Notes: generated from the sequence alone by a model not told the origin. Shown: positions 41,581-49,773, counted from the stretch's first letter. The stretch: 64,000 bases of DNA from Limobrevibacterium gyesilva (GCF_025989185.1 NZ_JAPDNT010000017.1:1-64000), one strand, 5' to 3'. Translations and numbers: made by a program.

Positions 41581-42249
41581 GTGGGCGTCACGACAGAGTT
41601 CCTTGATGCAGCTGCTGTGATCGCCGAGCGATCGACAGCCCCGCTGCTGTTTCATTGGCCTATGCCGGGCAACCTGGGTGGCCTCCTCAAATTCGCGACC
41701 TTCGCCGAGTGGCGCGATTTCGTGCTGCAGTTTGGCTTGCGCGACGGCATCCCGGACATTGTGAAGGCAAAATTCGACCGCGCGCACAAGCTGCATGTGC
41801 TGGCATGGGTCGATCCCGACCTTCTCAAAGCCGGCGAGCAGGTTGCCCTCACGACGCTCGAACTCGCCCTGAAAGATCGCTACGGCCACAAGGTGAGAGA
41901 CAAGCGCGGAAACATCCGGTTCGCGAACGCGCTCCGCTATATGGTCGAGAGTGACGGCCTGACAGACGACCAGGTGCCGATGAATCGTCGCTGCGGGCCG
42001 CCATCTACAGTCGTGGGCCGTCTCACCGGCGACGTGAGGCCAAGCCTCGCTGATATGCGAAACGACCTCGCGCATGGCTACCCGTTCGATGGCCTTCCAC
42101 ACTCAGGTCTCTTGGAATTGGTGCGCGACCTGATCGAATACGCTTACCGCGACATGATCGGCGCGGCGGTGGGCCTCATTCCGCATCAGAATTCCGCATC
42201 AGAACTGCCGAGTGAATCCGCCGACTCCGAGCCGATGCGGGAATTTTGA
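41581..42249 (+). CDS. HEPN-like hypothetical protein
   Basis: 222 residues from a GTG at 41581, preceded by GGAGG; the frame is open but unlikely upstream. Near the C-terminus, SLADMRNDLAHGYPFDGLPH contains an Rx4H motif (R-N-D-L-A-H), the catalytic signature of HEPN RNases, followed by a long helix (LLELVRDLIEYAYRDMIGAA). The N-terminal part (LLFHWPMPGNLGGLLKFATF) is not recognised. HEPN proteins often act as toxins or in phage defence. No obvious MNT antitoxin adjoins; the next gene is HhH-GPD-like. Confidence 0.6.
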   Translation: MGVTTEFLDAAAVIAERSTAPLLFHWPMPGNLGGLLKFATFAEWRDFVLQFGLRDGIPDIVKAKFDRAHKLHVLAWVDPDLLKAGEQVALTTLELALKDRYGHKVRDKRGNIRFANALRYMVESDGLTDDQVPMNRRCGPPSTVVGRLTGDVRPSLADMRNDLAHGYPFDGLPHSGLLELVRDLIEYAYRDMIGAAVGLIPHQNSASELPSESADSEPMREF

Positions 42250-42347
42250 GTTTTGCGTGGAATGGCATTGCCCGCCGGCCTTGGTTCCGTAGTCAATGCC
42301 TCGCTATGGTGTCATATCGAACCGAAATGACGATGGAGGGCGCCTTG

Positions 42348-43049
42348 GTGACCGAGGGCAGTACGGAGCCGGAGCGACTTGCGATCTATATCAAATCCCT
42401 CCCGGGATTCGAAAAATACACTCAGATCGATGGCAACTATGGCCACGTCGGTGCGGCCCTGGCTGACGCGGTCTTGCAGTCAAACAACGACTATGAACGG
42501 AATGTCCGGCACCGCATCGCGCGCATCCGGAAAATGTATGCCCGCGAGACGAGTCTCCAGGACCTCAAGCAGCTGCTCCAGCGGATCACGGCCGCGGAGT
42601 TCCTCGACTGGAACGGAACGCGGAAGCCCGCAACCTTCTTGGATTTGGTTGGCCTACTCGGGCGGGAAGGCGTGAATACCGAAGACGACTTGCGTAAGTG
42701 GCTCCCGGGGGAGGAAAGCAGCACGAAGTTGCGCGAAATACACTTTATCGGTCCGAAAACTGTGGATTATTTGAGAATTCTGGTCGGCTTGCCTTTTGCG
42801 GCCATGGACCGCCACCTACTCGGGTTCCTCGAATGCGCCGGGATAGGGAAGTTCAACTATGCCCGCAGCCAGGAAATCGTCCACCGGGCCGCGGATTTGC
42901 TGGGACTGGATCGGGCGCACCTGGATCACAGCATCTGGCGCTACATGAAGGGTGGGAAGGCAGCGGTTCCAGGCGGAACTCGGCTGCATCTCGGCTGCGC
43001 CAGATCTGCTGACCGACGTAAATCGCACAGCGCGAAACTCTTCAGATGA
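42348..43049 (+). CDS. HhH-GPD-like hypothetical protein
   Basis: About 233 residues from the GTG at 42348, which has GGAGGG 7 bp upstream (42335-42340); in-frame ATGs at 42306, 42327 and 42333 are alternatives. A helix-hairpin-helix region is visible as REIHFIGPKTVDYLRILVGL followed by PFAAMDRHLLGFLECAGIG, resembling the HhH-GPD core of endonuclease III-like glycosylases with the conserved Asp in AMDRHL. No iron-sulfur cysteines. The C-terminal 25 residues are basic and low complexity. Partner or substrate unknown; it closely follows the HEPN-like gene. Confidence 0.6.
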   Translation: MTEGSTEPERLAIYIKSLPGFEKYTQIDGNYGHVGAALADAVLQSNNDYERNVRHRIARIRKMYARETSLQDLKQLLQRITAAEFLDWNGTRKPATFLDLVGLLGREGVNTEDDLRKWLPGEESSTKLREIHFIGPKTVDYLRILVGLPFAAMDRHLLGFLECAGIGKFNYARSQEIVHRAADLLGLDRAHLDHSIWRYMKGGKAAVPGGTRLHLGCARSADRRKSHSAKLFR

Positions 43050-43165
43050 TAGGGCACTCCGCGCCGCGCGGTAGCCCTGTGGACTACCGGCGCAAGCCCC
43101 ATCCCGGGGGTCAATTTTGGGCTCCGATCTGGAGTGCGCTCCTGGGGGTGGACGGATCGGCCCTT

Positions 43166-43903
43166 TCACCTACGCGGTTCCGGTTGATATGCGACTTGCT
43201 CAACGGCTTTCGTTGCGTCCGGCCGGCCTTGATATCTGCCGATCAGACGCCCGGCGGCGTCCTCCAGCGATTGCACGCGCCGTAATTCGAGCTTCTTGTC
43301 TGGTGCACGCGTGAGGCGATAGGTCCGACCATTGACCCGACAGTAAAGATCGGAAGACGTCTCGATCCGGATCCATTTGCTGTCAGATCCTGACAGAAAT
43401 GCCAGCTCAGCAGCCTCCTTTATCTCTGCTCGCCGTCGAGCGCGTTCCTCCCAGTCCTGCTTGAAGCGCCGGCCGATTTCCTCCCCCACCCGGTCATTCA
43501 TCAGCTCGACGATTGCGGCCAGTTCAGTGCCGGCTGTCTTTTCTTTGACATATAAGGCCTCGCAGCCGGTCCTGTAGGTCTCCTCAGGTCGGTCAAGACC
43601 CTCCTCCCAGAGCGCCAGGAGGCGCCCGGTTACGTCTGACTTGGTCAAAGGCGGCCCTGGTAGTTCGGCGAGCGCCGCGTGGATATCCTCAATCGGAATC
43701 CAACACCCCGAAGCCTTCCGGATCAGCGTATCTCGCGCCGAAGGCCATTTGCGCCAAGGATCTCGCGCGCCATCCAAAGTCTTCAGGATCTTTGTGGCGA
43801 CCTTCGAGAGCTGACCGGGATCACGGATATGCCGCAGTGAGGGGCTGGCGACGTGCTCCCTCAGAAGGGTAAAAACCGCATGCAATCGTTGGTCGTCGGA
43901 CAT
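43166..43903 (-). CDS. Hypothetical protein, charged and helical
   Basis: 245 residues (MSDDQRLHAVFTLLREHVAS). The central part is a long charged helix (RVGEEIGRRFKQDWEERARRRAEIKEAAE region) and the C-terminus is beta-rich (KWIRIETSSDLYCRVNGRTY RL). No known domain is recognised. It faces the HhH-GPD-like gene (convergent) and ends the defence-like stretch. Confidence 0.6.
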   Translation of the reverse strand: MSDDQRLHAVFTLLREHVASPSLRHIRDPGQLSKVATKILKTLDGARDPWRKWPSARDTLIRKASGCWIPIEDIHAALAELPGPPLTKSDVTGRLLALWEEGLDRPEETYRTGCEALYVKEKTAGTELAAIVELMNDRVGEEIGRRFKQDWEERARRRAEIKEAAELAFLSGSDSKWIRIETSSDLYCRVNGRTYRLTRAPDKKLELRRVQSLEDAAGRLIGRYQGRPDATKAVEQVAYQPEPRR

Positions 43904-44018
43904 GGGAACTTAGCTGCCCGGTTGTGAGGCCTCCTTGGCGGCTTCAGCCGTTCATTGTGGCCGGAAGGCACGTTCTCACGCCATCCGGCATTTCGGGTCT
44001 CCTACCTGTCCTCGTATG

Positions 44019-44705
44019 TCACAGAAGCCGGCCCGCAGGCACTGCGGCGCCCGCTGCGGCATCCTCTTTCGCCCCCTGCGCCACGATCCGCAGCGTCCCG
44101 TCCGGCAGCGGTCGTTGCAGCTTCAGCGCGTCCACCGCCGGCGCGGCCATCCACGTGATCATCTCCTCGGGTGTCCGCAGGATCACCGGCATGGCCTTCG
44201 GATGAATGGCGCCCACCTCCGCGTTCGGGTTGATCGTCAGGAAAGCGAAGATGTCGTTGGTGGTCTCGCCCTCCCGCACCTTCCGCACGGAAGTCCACCG
44301 CGTCCATATGCCAGCGAAGCAAGCGAGCGGCCGGCTTTCGTCGAAAGCGAACCATACCGGCGCTCGCCCGCCGAACGAGCCGTTGTCCGGCTCGGCGAAG
44401 CTATTGAACGGCACCAGGCAGCGGCTTTCGACGCTGAGCCAGCGCCGCCAGTGCGGCGACGTGGCGTTGCGAACGTTGGTGACGCCAGGATCGGACTTCT
44501 TGCCCTCAAGGAACTTGGGCGGCGTCGGCATGCCCCATCGCGCCATGGCTAGCTCGCGCCCCGCGGGGGAGTTGCGCACGATCGGGGCCGCATAGTCGGG
44601 ATATACGCCCGGCATCGGCGGCAGATTGCCGGTGTTGTCCACGTTGACGCGGAACAGGCGCCGGATCGCCTCCTGGTTCGTTGTCATGGAATAAAGATTG
44701 CACAC
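44019..44705 (-). CDS. SRAP/YedK peptidase, canonical Cys2 form
   Basis: 228 residues. A GTG start at 44705 is chosen because it places Cys at position 2 (M-CNLYSMTTNQEAIRRLF), the residue that crosslinks abasic sites in SRAP (HMCES/YedK) proteins. Other active-site parts: PGVYPDYAAPIV, MARWGMPTPP, NVRNATSPHWR (Asn), CLVPFNSFAEPDN (Glu) and VGAIHPKAMPVILRTPEEM (His). It protects single-stranded DNA by forming a thiazolidine crosslink at abasic sites. Last gene of a four-gene operon behind a LexA box at 45913; 16 bp from the second SRAP gene. Confidence 0.92.
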   Translation of the reverse strand: MCNLYSMTTNQEAIRRLFRVNVDNTGNLPPMPGVYPDYAAPIVRNSPAGRELAMARWGMPTPPKFLEGKKSDPGVTNVRNATSPHWRRWLSVESRCLVPFNSFAEPDNGSFGGRAPVWFAFDESRPLACFAGIWTRWTSVRKVREGETTNDIFAFLTINPNAEVGAIHPKAMPVILRTPEEMITWMAAPAVDALKLQRPLPDGTLRIVAQGAKEDAAAGAAVPAGRLL

Positions 44706-44721
44706 GGGCGGAATTCCCTCG

Positions 44722-45327
44722 TTATGCCGGTGGCCACGCCGACCTTCTCCCCTGGACCGGCCTGAGCACAAGCATGTCGCCGGCAGGTGGACGCAGAAGG
44801 GTCACGGGATCGCCCGGCGTCTCGCCCAGCCACACCGGCCAGTCCGGTTCATCGAGCACGAGCGGCATGCGATCGTGAATTTCGGCGATAGCGCCGGTGG
44901 CCTGCACCGTGACGATACAGTAGGTGCGCACGACCTCGCCGTCCGGCCGCCGGAAAGCCTCCCACAGCCCCGCGATTGCCATTGGCTGGCCGTCCCGGCG
45001 GGAGATGGCATACCGCTGTCCCGGCGCGCCGATGGTCCGCTGCTGGTAATATTCGGTGGCCGGCACGAGCGCCCGACGATGCCAAAACGCGTCGGCGAAC
45101 ACGGGAAGCTCGGCAACGATCTCCGCACGCGCATGGATAGGCCGGGGCGCCCTGTCGGGGTCCTCTGTCGCATATGGCAACAGGCCCCAGGTCAGCCAGT
45201 CGAGGTGCCGCTGCCCCGTCCGTGGGTGCAACCGGATAACCTGTCCCGGCCGGCCAGGACCGGCTCCCGCTCCGAAATCGAGGCTACCGGGATCCCCGCC
45301 GAATAAGTCGCCCGTGGCTGTCGCCAT
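44722..45327 (-). CDS. Second SRAP-family protein lacking the N-terminal catalytic Cys
   Basis: 201 residues. The SRAP core is clear (LTWGLLPYATEDPDRAPRPI, HARAEIVAELPVF, RRALVPATEYYQ with the Glu, AEIHDRMPLVLDEPDWPVWL with the His). The chain begins MATATGDLFGGDPGSLDFGA, so the Met-Cys start and about 20 residues of the usual N-terminus are replaced, and no upstream in-frame segment supplies them. It may bind DNA without crosslinking or act with the canonical protein. Operon position between the 104-residue gene and the canonical SRAP. Confidence 0.85.
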   Translation of the reverse strand: MATATGDLFGGDPGSLDFGAGAGPGRPGQVIRLHPRTGQRHLDWLTWGLLPYATEDPDRAPRPIHARAEIVAELPVFADAFWHRRALVPATEYYQQRTIGAPGQRYAISRRDGQPMAIAGLWEAFRRPDGEVVRTYCIVTVQATGAIAEIHDRMPLVLDEPDWPVWLGETPGDPVTLLRPPAGDMLVLRPVQGRRSAWPPA

Positions 45328-45378
45328 CGCTCGCCATCCTGTCCGCTGGGACTGGCCGTCACGCCTCCGGCGGCGTGG

Positions 45379-45693
45379 CTATCGCTGTCTCGACGTGTCC
45401 ACGACCAGTATCTCGCGTAGCTTCCGCGTGGTCTTTCCATAGCTCGCGACCCTCACCAGGATCACCCGCTTCGGCGTCCCCCGGCATCGTTCCCGGCCTC
45501 GGAACCCGTCGCAGTGCAAGCGCCTGATGACGTCGGCAACGTGCGTCCGTGCGCCGAGGCACTCGGCCAGATTGCTGAGCGGCAGCACGACGTGTCGCCA
45601 ACATCGCCCGCACTGGATATGGAGCTGCCACTCCTTCATGTCGCCAAGCAGCGTTGCCGGCACCGGGTCGGCATTGAAGGGCAGCTCGGGCAC
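45379..45693 (-). CDS. Hypothetical zinc-ribbon-like protein of the SRAP operon
   Basis: 104 residues from 45693, 3 bp after the previous stop. Cysteines are arranged as HIQCGRCWRHVVLPL and LHCDGFRGRERCRG, suggesting a small metal-binding site; the ends are basic. No named family. It is the second gene of the SOS-box operon, so a role in DNA damage response is likely by position only. Confidence 0.65.
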   Translation of the reverse strand: MPELPFNADPVPATLLGDMKEWQLHIQCGRCWRHVVLPLSNLAECLGARTHVADVIRRLHCDGFRGRERCRGTPKRVILVRVASYGKTTRKLREILVVDTSRQR

Positions 45694-45696
45694 GGG

Positions 45697-45906
45697 TCAC
45701 TGGCCGCGCCCGACGGGCGCACGCACGACCTCCAACCCGGCGCCGCGCAGCGCTTCGACCAGATACTCCGCGCACACGCCGCAGAGAAGCATGTCAGCCG
45801 ACCGCGGCAAGCGTCCGCCGCGCGCGATCGCGGCCCGCAATGTCTCGACCACCTCTTCATCCGGGACAATGGGTTGAGGCTCGGGAAACAGGCTGCCGTG
45901 AGTCAT
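45697..45906 (-). CDS. Small hypothetical protein, first gene of the SOS-box operon
   Basis: 69 residues from the ATG at 45906; an ATG at 45918 lies inside the LexA box. Visible: VPDEEVVETLRAAIARGGRL, SADMLLCGVCAEYLVEALRG with a CxxC. No ribosome binding site precedes it, and the LexA box ends only 6 bp upstream, so translation may be leaderless. It is followed closely by three further genes (gaps 3, 51 and 16 bp). Confidence 0.6.
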   Translation of the reverse strand: MTHGSLFPEPQPIVPDEEVVETLRAAIARGGRLPRSADMLLCGVCAEYLVEALRGAGLEVVRAPVGRGQ

Positions 45907-45912
45907 GAGCAC

Positions 45913-45927
45913 GAACATAAAGAGAAC
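45913..45927 (-). promoter_or_regulatory. LexA (SOS) box, alphaproteobacterial type
   Basis: On the minus strand GTTCTCTTTATGTTC matches GTTC-N7-GTTC, the LexA operator of alphaproteobacteria, with no mismatch. It lies directly before the operon that ends with two SRAP genes, whose family is named for SOS association. Confidence 0.8.
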
Positions 45928-46193
45928 ATTCGACCGGAGTCGAGTCGGATAACGCCGAAGCCGGTGATCCTAGCCGGTGATGCCCGCGACACCTGGCTGG
46001 AAGCTGGTCCGCCCACCGCGCTCAAACTGCAACAACCCTGGCCGGCCGATCGCCTGCCCATCATCGCTGCCGCCCGGACCGCGGCTTGGCAGCCCCGCGG
46101 GTCTTCCCGTCTGCGACAACGGTTTCCGCTGTCTGTGACAGGGATTTCCTTTCGCTATGGGAGGCAATGCGGGGTTTCGCCGCGGTCTTGCGT
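45928..46193. other. Region between the SOS operon and the S24-type repressor gene
   Basis: 266 bp without supported ORF. It contains the promoter of the SOS operon and the 3' flank of the repressor gene. Confidence 0.4.
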
Positions 46194-46937
46194 TCAGCCG
46201 CGGGTCCACGGCGCGGAAGACCGCCCCTCCGGCTGGTACGACCCCACCACGACCGCCGGGATCGAGAAGCGGTCCTCGCCCACCTTCCACATGCGGCCGT
46301 CGTTCGGCCAGGGACAGGCGATCGGCTGCTGATGGTCGGGATGGGTCGATCGCGGCCACAGCCACGCCTTGCCGCCCGCCACCTCGAGCTCGCGCACCAT
46401 CACCTCCACATGGCCGTCGCGAATGCGCTGGACAATCAGGCGCCGGCCTGTGGCTGGCGGCTCGTCGCAGTGCAGGAACGGCAGGCAGGCCAGGACGGTG
46501 CCTTCCGGATAGAGGAGCTCGGCGCCCGGCCGCCCGACCGCCACTCCGAACACGCCGGCGGCGAGCATGCCGGCGTCGACCGGCATGGCGGCTTCCGACT
46601 GGTGGTCCAGCGGCAGATCGAAGGACGGGTTCAGCCTGCCGGCGCAGGCCTCGGCGCGCACCGGGATGCCCCGGGCACCCGAGGGCCCGGCGCCGCCGGT
46701 CAGCGAGTCGAGGGTCTCGCCGGGCATGACCCTGGCCAGCTTCTCGTAGGTCTTCTGCGACAACGCCCGGCTGCGTCCGTTCAGGAAGTTGTAGATCGTA
46801 TTGGCATTGCTGAGCCCCGTCTGGCGGGCGAGCTCCGCCGGCTTCAGGCCGTGCCTGTCCATGGCCCGATGCAAGGCCTCGCGGCGCAGCTCGGCTTTGG
46901 CCTCTTCTTCCCTCGAACTCGAACCGCCTTTCGACAT
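46194..46937 (-). CDS. HTH/S24-like repressor
   Basis: 247 residues. The HTH near the N-terminus is MDRHGLKPAELARQTGLSNA followed by NTIYNFLNGRSRALSQKTYE. The C-terminal half has the LexA/CI-like beta fold (MLAAGVFGVAVGRPGAELLY, RRLIVQRIRDGHVEVMVREL). The usual GDSM nucleophile is not present (GRPGAELL instead), so self-cleavage is doubtful. Divergent from an XRE gene at 47090 across a palindrome, which suggests a phage- or ICE-like genetic switch. Confidence 0.8.
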   Translation of the reverse strand: MSKGGSSSREEEAKAELRREALHRAMDRHGLKPAELARQTGLSNANTIYNFLNGRSRALSQKTYEKLARVMPGETLDSLTGGAGPSGARGIPVRAEACAGRLNPSFDLPLDHQSEAAMPVDAGMLAAGVFGVAVGRPGAELLYPEGTVLACLPFLHCDEPPATGRRLIVQRIRDGHVEVMVRELEVAGGKAWLWPRSTHPDHQQPIACPWPNDGRMWKVGEDRFSIPAVVVGSYQPEGRSSAPWTRG

Positions 46938-47018
46938 CTGTGAGCCCCGATTCTCCGGTCTGGTAACAACGAGAACCCCTCCTCAACAGGACGAGGGGTC
47001 CATGCCCTGGATGATAAC

Positions 47019-47029
47019 CACATTATGTG
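47019..47029. promoter_or_regulatory. Candidate operator between divergent regulators
   Basis: CACATTATGTG is an 11-bp palindrome (CACAT-T-ATGTG) in the AT-rich part of the 152-bp gap between the S24-like repressor and the XRE gene. Its position fits a repressor operator overlapping a promoter. Confidence 0.45.
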
Positions 47030-47089
47030 ATTTTTATTCAATCCAATTCGTTTATGGCATGTGCCGCTGTGCCCGGCGAACAACGTCGC

Positions 47090-47425
47090 ATGGACGGTGT
47101 TGGCAATCGGCTGCGCGCCCGCGGGCGCGAATTGGGACTCTCCGACGTCGAAGTCGCGCGACGGCTTGGTTTCAGCCAGTCGCGCTACGCGAACTACATC
47201 AACGACGAGCGGGAGCCGGACTTGGCCACCTTCGTCCGCATCTGCCGCCTGCTCGAAACCAACCCCGACGAGATCCTCGGCTACGACGATCCGCCGCCGC
47301 CTGCCGCCGAGGAAGACCGGCTGCGACAGCGCATCGCCGCGGCAAGCCGCGCCATGGATTTGGAAACCCTCAGGACCGCCGCGATCGTCATGGACGCCCT
47401 CTGCGCCGCCCGAAGTCCCGGCTGA
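47090..47425 (+). CDS. XRE-family HTH regulator
   Basis: 111 residues from 47090 (alternative ATG 47054). Cro/CI-type HTH: RLRARGRELGLSDVEVARRL, GFSQSRYANYINDEREPDL and TFVRICRLLETNPDEILGYD. The C-terminal helix is short. Divergent to the S24-like repressor, so probably a counter-regulator of the island. Confidence 0.85.
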   Translation: MDGVGNRLRARGRELGLSDVEVARRLGFSQSRYANYINDEREPDLATFVRICRLLETNPDEILGYDDPPPPAAEEDRLRQRIAAASRAMDLETLRTAAIVMDALCAARSPG

Positions 47426-47814
47426 CGAGGCCGGCCGCGCCCGTCCTCCTGGGAACCGGCAACCCGAGCAACCAACCGGCCGCGGCGGCGCCAGCCCCGC
47501 CTGAATGCCGGCCTGGTGTCAGCCCATCATGACGTCAGTCCACCATGACGCCATGACACCGGGATGGTGCCGTATGGCCGACGTCTCACATTTGGATGTC
47601 AAAGGGCCGGCCTCCGGCCAAGCACGCCACGCGGAAGATCGGGCTGTTCACCGGCCGGCTTCCAAGTGGTGCGGTTCCCCGGGATGGAACACCTCTCTCC
47701 GCCGCGGCCGGCACGGCAACCAAACGGCAGCGTAGAGGTCCGCGGGGTCCGGCCGCTCACGGCCATAAGGACCTGACAGCGGCCTGGTGCAGGCGGCGCC
47801 ATTCCTCCGAATAA
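47426..47814. other. Gene-poor region with ATGACGTCA-type repeats
   Basis: No supported ORF. The motif CATGACGTCAG occurs at 47527-47537, followed by ATGACGCCATGACA, and recurs in the 22-bp hairpin region near 52167-52226. The rest is GC-rich without clear structure. It leads into the conserved leader at 47815. Confidence 0.45.
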
Positions 47815-47945
47815 ATCGCTTTCCATGGGTTTGCCGTAGCCGCGGAAACCAAGACTGCTTCCTGGAGGCGCCTCGTTCAGCACGAAGAGGCATCCCCGAA
47901 TGGTTTTCCCAGAGATCACCTCCGGCCGCCGCTGGCGGAAGGATT
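47815..47945 (+). repeat. Conserved leader, copy A
   Basis: The segment around CCATGGGTTTGCCGTAG (47823-47839), then CGCGGAAACCAAGAC, is shared with 52266-52397 and continues into the first codons (MVFPEITSGRR here, MTFHEIIPGRR there). The motif-to-ATG distance is 77 bp in this copy and 78 bp in the other. It is likely a shared 5' regulatory leader or a dispersed repeat. Confidence 0.7.
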
Positions 47946-48466
47946 CCACTTTCGGAGTCGGCCCACGGATGCCGCTGAACCGGGAGAAGCGGGCGCGCGT
48001 GCTGTTCTGCGCCCGGCTGCACCGCAAGGCCGGACGGCTATCGGCCTGTGGCCTGGACGTGGTCGAGGTGCTGGTCAAGGCGCTAGGCACGGACGGGCGG
48101 CTGGACCTGTCGCATGCGACGATCGCGGAACGCGCCTGCTGCCATGTGGCAACAGTGGTGCGGGCGCTGGCCCAGCTGCGGGCGCTGGGGCTGGTGGACT
48201 GGACCCGGCGGATGGTGCGCCGGGCCGCGACCAGCTGGCAGGCGGAGCAGATCAGCAACGCCTACGTGCTGCGGCCCGAGGCGGCCACGCCGCCCGCCGC
48301 AAGGCCACGATCCACCTGCGACACGCAAGGCGCGCGAGCAGAAAGGAATAGAGTGATTAAGAGGGCGGTTTTGAACCCGCAGATCGAGGACGAGCGGGGG
48401 CGGCACCAGGCGGCGGCGCAGTTCCGGGCGCTCGGCCTGCCCGTTCCGGCGCATCTGGAGGGCTGA
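47900..48466 (+). CDS. HTH DNA-binding protein with conserved leader
   Basis: 188 residues. After a short N-terminal segment shared with the gene at 52352 (MVFPEITSGRR), a winged-helix-like domain follows: LDLSHATIAERACCHVATVV and RALAQLRALGLVDWTRRMVR, as in plasmid replication initiators or GntR-like proteins where the first helices read DNA. The C-terminus is disordered and basic. No catalytic motif. It is either a regulator or a small Rep-like protein; the call is limited to DNA binding. Confidence 0.65.
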   Translation: MVFPEITSGRRWRKDSTFGVGPRMPLNREKRARVLFCARLHRKAGRLSACGLDVVEVLVKALGTDGRLDLSHATIAERACCHVATVVRALAQLRALGLVDWTRRMVRRAATSWQAEQISNAYVLRPEAATPPAARPRSTCDTQGARAERNRVIKRAVLNPQIEDERGRHQAAAQFRALGLPVPAHLEG

Positions 48467-48661
48467 ATCGACAAGCACTGACAGGCAAGCGTGCTCGGGA
48501 GGCGGAGGGGCGGCGGGAGCCTTGCGTCCCAGCGGTGACGGCCGGATGGGATCGCCTGTGAAAATTAATTCATCCCATCATATAAATAACCAAAACGCTT
48601 GCGCCTCCTGAATGGATCGACTATTACGCTCCTATCACAACGGCAGGCGAGAGGAACGGCG
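48467..48661. promoter_or_regulatory. AT-rich promoter region of the UDG-like operon
   Basis: The otherwise GC-rich island has a markedly AT-rich patch at 48560-48600 (AAAATTAATTC and CATATAAATAACC), a likely promoter for the four- to seven-gene run that starts at 48662. GAGAGGAA is the first ribosome site. Confidence 0.5.
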
Positions 48662-48943
48662 ATGGATCTGAACCGGACACGGCATGGCGAACAGCAGCAT
48701 CAGCGGCGAGCGACGCTCGGCCTGTTCGAGATGCTCATCCTCGATCACGGCACCCGCGTGCGCAGCCATGGCGCCGACATCGTCTTCCTCGACAAGGCCG
48801 CGAAGAAGCGGATCCGCAAGGAAGTCGGCGGCGACCGCGGCATGCGGGTCTTCGACCGCTGGCTGAACTCCTACCTCGTCGTCGCCGACGACGGCTCGAT
48901 CATCACCACCGCCCGGCGCACACGCCGGGTGAAGCGGTCGTGA
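48662..48943 (+). CDS. Hypothetical protein, first gene of the UDG-like operon
   Basis: 93 residues from the ATG at 48662. Visible: LGLFEMLILDHGTRVRSHGA, DIVFLDKAAKKRIRKEVGGD and WLNSYLVVADDGSIITTARR. It is small, basic and alpha/beta. No family recognised; the pattern of a charged hairpin followed by a strand suggests nucleic-acid binding (inference). The stop overlaps the next start (GTGA). Confidence 0.6.
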   Translation: MDLNRTRHGEQQHQRRATLGLFEMLILDHGTRVRSHGADIVFLDKAAKKRIRKEVGGDRGMRVFDRWLNSYLVVADDGSIITTARRTRRVKRS

Positions 48944-49773
48944 CCGCGACTCTCCGAACCCAACCCGACAAGGACTCTCCAGCCGCAATGGCAAACCTCG
49001 GCACCATCGACCTCGACCGTTTCGCCACCGTCGCCCGTAACGCGGGCATCGGGAATCTCAGCGACAGCCCCGCCCTCACCCTTGCACAGGAGGGCCGCGT
49101 GTCCGTGCAATGGGCCCCCTTCGACCATGCGCCGCCGACCGCGCGCCTGGTCCTGGTCGGCATCACGCCCGGCCGCGAGCAGGCCGAGAACGGGCTGCGC
49201 GCGTTCCGGCAGGCACTCGTCGCGGACGCGCCGCTCGTCGAAGCGCTGCGGCGCGCCAAGCTCGCCGGCAGCTTCAGCGGCTCGCAGATGCGCACCAACA
49301 TCGTCGACATGCTCGACAGCGTCGGCGTGAACCGTGCCCTCGGCGTACCGGGCTGCGCGGCGCTGTTCGAGCCGGCGCATGAGTTGGTGCACTTCACCTC
49401 GGCCCTGCGCTACCCGGCCTTCGTCGACTGCGCCAACTACAACGGCACGCCGGACATGCTGCGCACGCCCCTGCTGCGGCAGATGGTCGAGACCTTCCTG
49501 GCGGCCGAGGCGCGGGCCCTGCCCGGCGCGCTGTGGCTGCCGCTTGGCCCGAAGCCGGCGGCGGCGCTGCGCCACCTCGTCTCCCGCGGCGTCCTGCCGG
49601 CGGGCCATGTCCTTAAAGGCATGCCGCATCCGAGCGGCGCGAACTCGGAGCGGATCAAGTTCTTCCTGGGCCTGAAGCCGCGCTCCGCGCTGTCCGCGAA
49701 GACTCCGCCCGAGCCGATCGAGAGGGCCCGCGAGGCGCTGCTGGCCCAGGTCGCGCAGCTGCGGGTGGCCTGA
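48940..49773 (+). CDS. Uracil-DNA-glycosylase-superfamily-like protein
   Basis: 277 residues from GTG 48940 (internal ATG 48988 possible). Motifs of the UDG fold: RLVLVGITPGREQAENGLRA as motif 1, HFTSALRYPAFVDCANYNG, ALWLPLGPKPAAALRHLV and the C-terminal LKGMPHPSGANSERIKFF with the HPS motif. The catalytic Asp/Asn of classic UDGs is not obvious in GITPGREQ, so it may be a divergent member. Placed in an operon with DNA-binding genes, it may act on foreign or damaged DNA. Confidence 0.75.
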   Translation: MTATLRTQPDKDSPAAMANLGTIDLDRFATVARNAGIGNLSDSPALTLAQEGRVSVQWAPFDHAPPTARLVLVGITPGREQAENGLRAFRQALVADAPLVEALRRAKLAGSFSGSQMRTNIVDMLDSVGVNRALGVPGCAALFEPAHELVHFTSALRYPAFVDCANYNGTPDMLRTPLLRQMVETFLAAEARALPGALWLPLGPKPAAALRHLVSRGVLPAGHVLKGMPHPSGANSERIKFFLGLKPRSALSAKTPPEPIERAREALLAQVAQLRVA

